Shown here in pieces: positions 24,586 through 31,165 of a DNA stretch of 37,076 nucleotides. Source of the DNA: Richelia sp. UBA3308 (GTDB lineage: Bacteria; Cyanobacteriota; Cyanobacteriia; Cyanobacteriales; Nostocaceae); the NCBI GenBank assembly GCA_002361335.1, contig DESS01000224.1, forward strand, positions 5,001 through 42,076. Reading direction: 5' to 3'. Position 1 is the first letter of the stretch. Each line of letters starts with the position of its first letter. The notes under the pieces are model-generated. The model did not search any database. It was given only the letters and a program-made list of their open reading frames with translations, and was not told the DNA's origin. The translations under genes and the position numbers were made by a program.

Positions 24586-25695
24586 TTGTCTCCCCATCTC
24601 CCCCTTCCCGGTTACACTTTACCTGTCTTCGCAGTGGCTGCGGCGAAGGCTGCTTTGATTAATTTAAAAAATAATTTAGGAAATATTACAGAACAATTAT
24701 CTTCGGTTTCTCTAGATTTGCTTGATGAAAATGCAGAAATTGCGATCGAACAAGTTGCTGTTTTAGATAATAATACTGCTTTAGCGATTACTCTGAGCAA
24801 TCCCGGTGATAATTTAGATTTAACTAGAAATACTCCCATTTGGGCTTTGGTAAAATTATCGCCACGACAAGAAGAAATATTAGAAAAAGAAATACTAGTT
24901 TTGGAAGCTGGGGAAGGTTTGGGAAAAACTGTCACAGGAGAAGCTGCAATTTACAACTTTGCCCGTCGTTTATTTGAAAGGAATTTATTACCTTTAATTC
25001 CTGAAGATAAAACCCTTAGTGTAAAAATTATTCTTCCTCAAGGAAGGGAATTAGCAAAACGTACTTCTAATGAAGCTTTTGGAATTTTAGAAGGTTTGGC
25101 TTTATTGGGAACTAGCGGTATTTCTCAACCTCTTTCTGCTGCCGAGCATTTGGAGGAATTTCGCACTATCTTACGGCAGAAGGTGAAAAGCCATGGCAAT
25201 TTGGTGTTTTGTATTGGTGCTAATGGTTATTCTGTAGCGCAACGTTTATCTATTCCGGAATCGGCAATTGTTCCTACTGGTAATTGGTTGGGTGCTTTAT
25301 TGGTGGAAGCGGGATTGTATAAAGCTGAGTCGGTATTATTGTTGGGATATCAAGGAAAGTTAATTAAGTTAGCGGGTGGAATTTTCAATACTTCGAGTCA
25401 TATTGCTGATGCGAAGTTAGAAATTATTGCCGCTGCAGTGGTGGAAGTTGGGGGAGATATTGCAGCTGTGCGAGCTGTTTTACAAGTAAAGACGGCGGAT
25501 GAAGCCCATAAAAAGTTGATTGAATTGGGTTTGGCTGATGCGGTGTTTAGTAATTTGGCAGCAAAGATAAGTCGGAAAGCACAAAGTTATGTGAAGAAAT
25601 ATGCAGATATCGAGATAAAAGTTGGAGTGGTGTTGTTTGACAGGAAGGGGGAAGTTATTAGTAACTGTGGAAATGTTTGGATGTCTAGAGATTAG
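24586..25695 (+). CDS. cbiD: Cobalt-precorrin-5B C1-methyltransferase
   Basis: The enzyme of the anaerobic cobalamin route methylates C1 of the corrin ring after loss of acetaldehyde. The 369-residue frame has the whole family pattern: GYTLPVFAVAAAKAAL at the start, ALAITLSNPGDNLDLT, LPQGRELAKRTSNEAFG, LGTSGISQPLS, TGNWLGALLVEAG, GYQGKLIKLAGGIF, and HIADAKLEII. The only start in the open frame is TTG at 24586 (stop at 24559), giving MSPHLPLP before the conserved GYTLPVF. Other CbiD proteins begin with a short M-x-R-S-like lead. The first codons lie inside a CCCCATC-type repeat, so the N-terminus seems to have been rewritten by repeat DNA; there is no ribosome site. cobK lies 1.6 kb downstream. 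Confidence 0.94.
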   Translation: MSPHLPLPGYTLPVFAVAAAKAALINLKNNLGNITEQLSSVSLDLLDENAEIAIEQVAVLDNNTALAITLSNPGDNLDLTRNTPIWALVKLSPRQEEILEKEILVLEAGEGLGKTVTGEAAIYNFARRLFERNLLPLIPEDKTLSVKIILPQGRELAKRTSNEAFGILEGLALLGTSGISQPLSAAEHLEEFRTILRQKVKSHGNLVFCIGANGYSVAQRLSIPESAIVPTGNWLGALLVEAGLYKAESVLLLGYQGKLIKLAGGIFNTSSHIADAKLEIIAAAVVEVGGDIAAVRAVLQVKTADEAHKKLIELGLADAVFSNLAAKISRKAQSYVKKYADIEIKVGVVLFDRKGEVISNCGNVWMSRD

Positions 25696-26203
25696 AAATT
25701 AGATCGGAAATTTAGGTGTTGCCTACCTTCGTAACTAATTATCCCGACATGATACAGCAGTTTTCAGATAAATGAAGTACAGTACTTTTTTTTACTCTAT
25801 TATAAAAAAAATTAGCTAAAAAAAACTCTGCGTCCCTCTGCGTGCATCTCCGCGTGCCTCTGCGTTTAAATATATATAATTCCCATGCCAACGGATTTGA
25901 TATAAAACGCCAGTGAAAAATGTTTAAATTATTGGATGATTTGTGATTAGACTATTGAAAATATTCAGATGATTGTGGAAATGGGGCGCAGTGCTACCTC
26001 TCTACATTTTTTCGGTTTGCCGTACTAATTTTTTATAGTTAACCGAACATTACATATTCTACTTTTAATTGATCGGTTTTCTTGATTTAAATTGTGATAA
26101 AAACCGAATTTACACGACGTTTTACCTTGATTAATATAGGAATCAAAGCAGACAACTAATTCAAGCAAATCAAATTCAATTTGTTTTTTGGAGGTTAATG
26201 AAT
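25696..26203. other. Intergenic region and leader of the small heat shock gene
   Basis: 508 bp without a gene. At about 25829-25866 is a degenerate CTCTGCGT tandem run of a sort common in cyanobacterial intergenic DNA. The leader just before the heat shock gene holds CAAAT-TCA-ATTTG (about 26170-26182) directly followed by a T run and GGAGG (26190-26194). I found no CIRCE element (TTAGCACTC-N9-GAGTGCTAA). Confidence 0.5.
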
Positions 26204-26656
26204 ATGCCTTTATCACGTTACAACCCCTGGCAAGAAATGAATGCTTTGCAAAGAAGCTTCAATCGTTTATTTGACGATATGCTTGCTAATAATGATTCAG
26301 ATTTTGTGAACTTTTCTAAAGTTCCTGCGGCTGAGTTATCGGAAACTGATGAGGCTGTAAACTTGAAGTTAGAACTTCCAGGTATGAATGCAAAAGACTT
26401 GGATATTCAAGTTACTGAAAATGCGGTTTCTATTAAAGGGGAACGTAAAGAAGAAAATACAACTGAAGAAAACGGTACTAAAAGAAGTGAGTTCCGTTAC
26501 GGTAGGTTTGAGCGCGTAATTCCTTTACCAGCACGGATTCAGAATACCGATGTTAAAGCTGATTATAAAGATGGTATTTTGAACCTACATTTACCTAAAG
26601 CTCAAGAAGAAAAAAATAAAGTAGTGAAAGTTAACCTTGACCAAACCAACGCATAA
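26204..26656 (+). CDS. Small heat shock protein, Hsp20/alpha-crystallin family
   Basis: A cytosolic ATP-independent chaperone that holds unfolding proteins, and in cyanobacteria also protects thylakoid membranes. I chose the ATG at 26204 (150 residues, MPLSRYNPWQEM) because GGAGG at 26190-26194 is 9 nt away; an ATG at 26198 is only 3 nt from it. The N-terminal arm is followed by the alpha-crystallin domain (about 45-140) with LKLELPGMNAKDLDIQV, SIKGERKEE, FRYGRFERVIPLP and DGILNLHLPKAQE. The A-x3-x-L/G-I-L signature is intact. The C-terminal I-x-I-like motif is weak (VVKVNL). A strong terminator follows, so it is monocistronic. Confidence 0.97.
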   Translation: MPLSRYNPWQEMNALQRSFNRLFDDMLANNDSDFVNFSKVPAAELSETDEAVNLKLELPGMNAKDLDIQVTENAVSIKGERKEENTTEENGTKRSEFRYGRFERVIPLPARIQNTDVKADYKDGILNLHLPKAQEEKNKVVKVNLDQTNA

Positions 26657-27027
26657 TGTAAAGATGCTAACAAAGTATTCTGGGTAGTTGAATAACTAGT
26701 TAACCCGGTTGTGTAAAAGCAACTGGGTTTTTATGTACTATATTCATACCATTTCTTTATAAAGACGCGCCAAATTTAGCCCCCCAATAGGGGCTTTGTA
26801 TAGGTAGCTCCACTCTTACAGAGTGAACCGAGAAGGTGCAACCTGATACAGAATTGGGATCAAATATTGAAACATTAATTTATATATAGAGTTACAATTT
26901 TATAATTAAAAGTATTGAGGTTGTATTGATATTTAACTGATCATTGTTATACTAAAAATAATTGTGTTCAAGATAATGTTGGTAGTATTTCCCAATGTAA
27001 TATTATTTTTTTAATTTTTATCAGTAA
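26657..27027. other. Intergenic region after hsp20
   Basis: 371 bp with the hsp20 terminator (26702-26733) and a second hairpin AGCCCC/GGGGCT (26778-26795), then AT-rich sequence up to the small lipoprotein gene. A short hairpin CACTC-TTAC-GAGTG-like element lies at about 26812-26825. No gene is visible. Confidence 0.55.
26702..26733 (+). terminator. Rho-independent terminator of the hsp20 gene
   Basis: AACCCGGTTG (26702-26711) pairs with CAACTGGGTT (26720-26729), with one G-T pair and an 8-nt loop, and the stem runs into TTTTTA. It starts 46 nt after the stop codon. Confidence 0.88.
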
Positions 27028-27267
27028 ATGAGAAAATATATTTGGAAGTATTTACTCTGTTTTACTTGCCTCAGTATTTCTTTATTTTTTTTATCTTGTA
27101 AAAATAGTCATAATTTTACTAGAAAAGACTGTGGGTACGGCTCTGGGTATAGAGGTTATTTCCATGGATATTTGACGGGAAAAAATTCCTTACAAAGAAA
27201 AATTGTAAATTTCAATGATGTATATGATTATTGTTATCTCCAAGGATATATTGATGCTTTAGGTTAG
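27028..27267 (+). CDS. Small Gly/Tyr-rich lipoprotein, 79 residues
   Basis: The N-terminus MRKYIWKYLLC is followed by a hydrophobic core and the lipobox LFFLSCK, so the mature peptide of about 55 residues is anchored by a lipid at Cys24. The mature part has a Gly-Tyr rhythm: GYGSGYRGYFHGYLTGKN near its start and YCYLQGYIDALG at its end. I do not recognise the family. It ends 17 bp before the TTG start of cobK, so the two may share a transcript, although a cell-envelope peptide has no clear role in cobalamin synthesis. Small size leaves some doubt whether it is expressed; the lipobox supports it. Confidence 0.7.
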   Translation: MRKYIWKYLLCFTCLSISLFFLSCKNSHNFTRKDCGYGSGYRGYFHGYLTGKNSLQRKIVNFNDVYDYCYLQGYIDALG

Positions 27268-27284
27268 GATTTAGTAAAAATATT

Positions 27285-28022
27285 TTGACTCTGATTTTAT
27301 TAATTCTTGGCGGAACTCAAGAAGCTTCGCAATTAGCAACAAAAGCCGCTAATCTACCTGATATCAAAGTAAAATTATCTCTCGCAGGGCGTACTCGTCA
27401 AGCTGTAGCAACTAAAAACGCTCGCGTTGGTGGTTTTGGCGGTATAGCGGGTTTAACCCAGTATCTACAAGCAGAAAAGATTGATTTACTAATCGACGCT
27501 ACACACCCCTTTGCAACACAAATATCCCATAATGCTGCGATCGCTGCAAATAAGTTAGGATTACCAAGGTTAATGTTGGTTCGTTCTCAATGGAAACCTG
27601 TTACAGGTGATGATTGGATAGAAGTTGAAAATATAGCAGCAGCATCAGCAATTTTACCTAGTTTTGCTCAGCGAGTATTTTTAACAATTGGCAGACAAGA
27701 TTTAACTGCTTTTGCACAAGTTGAAAATATCTGGTTTTTGATGCGAGCTATCGAAAATCCTTCATCGGATATTTTACTACCAAAAGGGTTACTTTTACTT
27801 GAGAGAGGACCCTTTGATATAAATTTAGAAAAGCAATTATTAGAAAAATATAATATTGATACCCTCGTGAGTAAAAATAGTGGCGGCGATGCAACTTACC
27901 CTAAAATTATTGCTGCTCGAGACAATGGGGTGAAAGTGGTGATGATAAAACCTCCTATGCTTCCCCAAGGGCAACGAGTGGAAGATGTGGAAGCGGCTTT
28001 ACAATGGTTGAAGAGATTTTAG
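27285..28022 (+). CDS. cobK: Precorrin-6A/cobalt-precorrin-6A reductase
   Basis: The enzyme reduces (cobalt-)precorrin-6A with NAD(P)H in corrin ring synthesis. The 245-residue frame begins LILGGTQEASQLA, the nucleotide-binding start of CobK/CbiJ. LIDATHPFATQISHNAAIAA, RQDLTAF and LVSKNSGGDATYPKIIAA are family signatures. The start is TTG at 27285; no ATG precedes LILGGT in the open frame. Since cbiD in this window belongs to the anaerobic route, the protein probably acts as CbiJ on cobalt-precorrin-6A. It is separated from cbiD by hsp20 and the small lipoprotein, so the two are not one operon. Confidence 0.95.
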   Translation: MTLILLILGGTQEASQLATKAANLPDIKVKLSLAGRTRQAVATKNARVGGFGGIAGLTQYLQAEKIDLLIDATHPFATQISHNAAIAANKLGLPRLMLVRSQWKPVTGDDWIEVENIAAASAILPSFAQRVFLTIGRQDLTAFAQVENIWFLMRAIENPSSDILLPKGLLLLERGPFDINLEKQLLEKYNIDTLVSKNSGGDATYPKIIAARDNGVKVVMIKPPMLPQGQRVEDVEAALQWLKRF

Positions 28023-28106
28023 ATTTTAGATTGATATCATTTTCGGCTAATTACTTACTATATAAGCTACATCTTCATTGATGGCGCGTATTCTACTACT
28101 CATGAG

Positions 28107-28147
28107 TACTTATTACTCATTACTTATTACTCATTACTCATTACTCA
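28107..28147. repeat. ATTACTC/ACTTATT heptamer array
   Basis: Tandem TTACTCA/TTACTTA units at about 28107-28147 fill the gap between the convergent cobK and macro-domain genes. Confidence 0.8.
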
Positions 28148-28166
28148 GATCAAATATGATAACTAT

Positions 28167-28631
28167 TTAAACGGACATGATATCAAATATAACTATCGTT
28201 ACATTTTCACCATTCAATTCTTCAGCAATTATAGATTCAATAACCTGCCAATTTCCTCGTGCTAATCCGGCACCAATTTTTGGTAAACCGATTTTTTTTC
28301 CCGAATAGTTTTCTTTCAACCAACCCATACAGCTACGAATGGCATCATAATCAACTAAAACGCCTTTACCACGCCAGTGGTATTGTGTATAAGCATTAAC
28401 CACATCACAAACACCATTTTCGATTTTACAAGCTGCAAAAGAACAAGTCCCTAATTTGTTTTTATCGCCTTTTTCTGTTGCACAATCTGCTGTATATGCT
28501 TCCGGGAATTCGAGTTTGATAGTTTTAGCGATACCCGCGCTCATGGTACACATACAGTTACAACCGTGGGCTATAACTTCAAAATTTCCTTCTTTAGCTA
28601 GTTTAATTAAATCACCTTTTATGTATTGCAT
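28167..28631 (-). CDS. Macro-domain protein, ADP-ribose-binding
   Basis: A stand-alone macro domain of 154 residues. The sequence starts MQYIKGDLIKLAKEG and has AHGCNCMCTMSAGIAKTI (about 21-38), where the Asn and the Gly-rich loop bind ADP-ribose. LPKIGAGLARGNWQVIESII (about 118-137) is the second phosphate loop. The ICN-like segment with several cysteines and no catalytic Gly-Val-Phe loop puts it near the TARG1/Poa1-like or phage-type members, which hydrolyse ADP-ribose-1''-phosphate or remove ADP-ribose from proteins or nucleic acids. The true substrate is unknown. It is followed by a palindromic repeat upstream of its start and has no evident toxin partner such as DarT next to it. Confidence 0.92.
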   Translation of the reverse strand: MQYIKGDLIKLAKEGNFEVIAHGCNCMCTMSAGIAKTIKLEFPEAYTADCATEKGDKNKLGTCSFAACKIENGVCDVVNAYTQYHWRGKGVLVDYDAIRSCMGWLKENYSGKKIGLPKIGAGLARGNWQVIESIIAEELNGENVTIVIFDIMSV

Positions 28632-28655
28632 TTATTTAGGGCATTGCAATTAAAA

Positions 28656-28685
28656 TGTAGAGACGCGATATATCCCGTCTCTACA
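28656..28685. repeat. Palindrome of the TGTAGAGACGCGATA family, one mismatch
   Basis: Same 30-bp element as at 5711-5740, differing by one base in the right arm (TATCCCGTCTCTACA). It lies between the starts of the macro-domain gene and the end of the sulfur-carrier gene, both on the minus strand. Confidence 0.85.
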
Positions 28686-28732
28686 ACAGTTTCAGTTATC
28701 CAATTAATTTTGAAGGGTTAAATTTTGATGGA

Positions 28733-29008
28733 TTAACCACCAGCAACAGCAGGAACAATACTAACTTCATCGCCATCTTTTAAAGGTGTCGCCGCACCTT
28801 CTAAAAAGCGGATATCTTCACTGTTAACGTATAAATTTAAGAAGCGGCGTGGTTTTCCCGATTCATCGCACAAACGCTCTTTGATACCGGGACAAGCTTT
28901 TTCTAAAGAATCAAACAGTTCGGAAATACTGCTACCGTTACATTCTAATGTAGCTTGATTATTTGTGAATTTTTGAAGTGCAGTTGGAACGAGAACTTTT
29001 ACAGACAT
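28733..29008 (-). CDS. MoaD/ThiS-family sulfur-carrier-like protein
   Basis: The ATG at 29008 gives 91 residues, MSVKVLVPTALQKF; a longer frame upstream has no support. The protein is a beta-grasp ubiquitin-like fold and ends VPAVAGG, the Gly-Gly tail that becomes a thiocarboxylate in sulfur carriers. LKDGDEVSIVPAVAGG is the classical C-terminal pattern. It lies 235 bp downstream of threonine synthase on the same strand, and no molybdopterin or thiamine gene is near. This resembles CysO next to CysM, where a MoaD-like carrier feeds sulfide to a PLP enzyme of the same fold type as threonine synthase. That function is inference; a role in molybdopterin synthesis (MoaD) cannot be excluded. Confidence 0.9.
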   Translation of the reverse strand: MSVKVLVPTALQKFTNNQATLECNGSSISELFDSLEKACPGIKERLCDESGKPRRFLNLYVNSEDIRFLEGAATPLKDGDEVSIVPAVAGG

Positions 29009-29243
29009 ATCTTTAAAACTAAAAATTGAAAATTGCCAAGAATTGGGCCGAAAGGGCATTGGGCATTAGGAGATTTTCAATCCAAAATGCTTTAACTCCT
29101 AACTCATAAGTACTAGGCGTTGCTCCCAAGGATGTATGAATTTGATTGGTTGGAATCCAAAACCCTTGTAGAGAGGCAAGGATTTCCCGTCTGGGACATT
29201 TTAATTCATAACCAGGTAGGCAACGCCAACTCAATAGTGTTAA

Positions 29244-30548
29244 TTAAACTAATACTTGCTGCCATTCTAAACGTTCCAAGGTGCGAGAACGTTCTAAGGC
29301 TGATTCAAAGCTATCGAGTTTTGCTTCGATTGTCAAAGGTTCGCCAATATAGCCTTGTACGGCTTCTTGGGTTTTTAAGCCGTTACCTGTAATGTAGGCG
29401 ACGGTGGTTTCTTCTGGATCAATTTTGCCTGCTTCCACTAATTTTTTCAATACGGCAATTGTTGTACCGCCAGCGGTTTCTGTAAATATACCTTCGGTTT
29501 CCGCTAGCAATTTCATACCTTCGATTATTTCAGCGTCGGTGACTGATTCTATATTACCGTTAGTTTTATTGGCGATTTCTACTGCATAAATCCCATCTGC
29601 TGGATTTCCAATTGCAATTGATTTGGCTATGGTGTTCGGCTTTTCTGGCTGAATGAAGTCGCGCCCTTCTTTAAATGCTTTGGCGATGGGGGAACATCCT
29701 TCGGCTTGTGCGCCGCTGAATCGGACTTTTTTATCTTCTACTAAGCCTACTTCTATAAACTCGTTGAAGCCTTTATAAATTTTGCCAAATAATGAACCGC
29801 TTGCCAAAGGTGCCACAATATGATCTGGTAATTCCCAACCTAATTGCTCAGCGACTTCAAAACCTAATGTTTTAGAACCTTCTGAATAATAGGGACGTAA
29901 ATTAATATTTACAAATCCCCATCCATGGGTATTCGCTACTTCCGAACAAAGACGGTTAACTTGGTCGTAATTTCCCTTAACCGCCATTAAAGTCGGGCTA
30001 TAAATTAGACTTCCTAAAATTTTACCCGCTTCTAAATCTGCCGGTATGAATACGCAACAATCTAAGCCTGCATGAGCTGCGATCGCGGCGGTAGAATTTG
30101 CTAAGTTACCGGTGCTGGCACAGGATACGGTGGTGAAACCCAATTCCTTAGCGCGAGTTAAAGCTACAGATACCACCCGATCTTTGAAGCTGAGGGTGGG
30201 CATATTAACCGCATCATTTTTTATATATAATTTCTTTAAACCCAAACGACGAGCTAAACGGTGCGATCGCACTAAGGGAGTCATACCAGTTCCCACGTCA
30301 ATGGGGTTTTCGCTAGTTACAGGTAAAAATTTACCATAGCGCCATATGGAATTTGGACCGGCTTCAATAGTTTCACGAGTCACAGTTTGACGCAATTTAC
30401 TGTAATCGTACCGCACTTCCAAAGGACCAAAGCAGAGATCGCAGACGTTTTTAGCTTCAAGTTCATACTCTGCACCGCATTCTTTACATTTCAAAGAATG
30501 AAAAGCGTGGGTATGGTTTTGGTTTTGGATGTTTGTCAACCCTTGCAT
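29244..30548 (-). CDS. thrC: Threonine synthase with N-terminal zinc ribbon
   Basis: A 434-residue PLP enzyme of fold type II that converts O-phosphohomoserine to threonine. An N-terminal zinc ribbon C21-x2-C24 ... C36-x2-C39 (KCKECGAE, VCDLCFG) precedes the catalytic domain. The PLP lysine is K122 in MPTLSFKDRVVS; CASTGNLANSTAAIAAHAG binds the cofactor phosphate, and YITGNGLKT lies near the end. The ATG at 30548 has GGGAGA 9 nt upstream. The downstream MoaD/ThiS-like gene may be co-transcribed. A long perfect hairpin lies 80 nt upstream of the start and may be part of the leader. Cyanobacteria often carry two threonine synthases, so this could be a paralogue with another acceptor. Confidence 0.94.
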   Translation of the reverse strand: MQGLTNIQNQNHTHAFHSLKCKECGAEYELEAKNVCDLCFGPLEVRYDYSKLRQTVTRETIEAGPNSIWRYGKFLPVTSENPIDVGTGMTPLVRSHRLARRLGLKKLYIKNDAVNMPTLSFKDRVVSVALTRAKELGFTTVSCASTGNLANSTAAIAAHAGLDCCVFIPADLEAGKILGSLIYSPTLMAVKGNYDQVNRLCSEVANTHGWGFVNINLRPYYSEGSKTLGFEVAEQLGWELPDHIVAPLASGSLFGKIYKGFNEFIEVGLVEDKKVRFSGAQAEGCSPIAKAFKEGRDFIQPEKPNTIAKSIAIGNPADGIYAVEIANKTNGNIESVTDAEIIEGMKLLAETEGIFTETAGGTTIAVLKKLVEAGKIDPEETTVAYITGNGLKTQEAVQGYIGEPLTIEAKLDSFESALERSRTLERLEWQQVLV

Positions 30549-30627
30549 CTGATATTTCTCCCTAAGAACGAACCGCTAACTCTCAACTGTCGGCTGATAG
30601 TAACACGCCTCAAATACCGAGTCAAAC

Positions 30628-30652
30628 AATCCCGATAATTTTTATCGGGATT
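30628..30652 (-). promoter_or_regulatory. Perfect hairpin in the thrC leader
   Basis: AATCCCGATAA (30628-30638) and TTATCGGGATT (30642-30652) form an 11-bp perfect stem with a 3-nt loop, 80 nt upstream of the thrC ATG. Read toward thrC it has no T run, so it is more likely an RNA structure in the leader or an operator-like palindrome than a terminator. Confidence 0.5.
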
Positions 30653-31104
30653 AAATATAATGTTGATTCCATCTACCACAGGAAGGAGCTAAGTTATATA
30701 TAAGCGCTATAAATATTGATGAGTTTTTTTGCAATAGCACACAAGTTGTGACAAAGTTGTAAATAATTATGGCAAATATACTCAAGTAGTAAGTATTTAA
30801 TAAAACAATCAATTATCTAGATATTTTCTCTAATTCTGAGAATTTCCATATTTATACTGACGATATAGTAAAAATTTAAAATTAAGATTTATCTGTTACC
30901 AAAATTACTTTTGATATTCCGATAAGTAAAAAACCTAAAACAAACTCCGTGTTTAATACTATAAGGGTAGTTTACAGACATCAGGATTAATTGCATAATC
31001 TACCAAACTAAAAAGGAAATATCAGAGTAAACTAGGTAATAGCCATACTCAAAAACTAGAGTTTCTAGGTAAATTTGCTATGGGCAATTCTCTAAAGGGT
31101 TGTA

Positions 31105-31133
31105 AATAAAAAACCTACGTTTTTTTACGTAGG
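31105..31133 (-). terminator. Intrinsic terminator facing the minus strand
   Basis: CCTACGT (31114-31120) and ACGTAGG (31127-31133) form a 7-bp stem with a 6-nt loop. On the minus strand the stem is followed at once by TTTTTTATTT, the textbook shape of a Rho-independent terminator. On the plus strand no T run follows. There is no minus-strand gene above it in the window. Confidence 0.7.
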
Positions 31134-31165
31134 CTTAAAAGTCATAATTTTCTAATAATTCTAAA

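Larger units (their letters stand above)
30549..31165. other. Long divergent intergenic region between thrC and the surface-protein cluster
   Basis: 617 bp, AT-rich, without a gene I can support. It carries a perfect hairpin in the thrC leader (30628-30652) and a terminator-like hairpin near the surface-protein start (31114-31133). Promoters for both directions must lie here; I cannot place them reliably. No Shine-Dalgarno sequence precedes the ATG at 31166. Confidence 0.55.

Noticed and set aside
29008..29059. Longer start for the MoaD/ThiS-like protein at 29059
   Set aside because: The added 17 residues have no counterpart in the family, and the ATG at 29008 begins exactly at the first beta strand.
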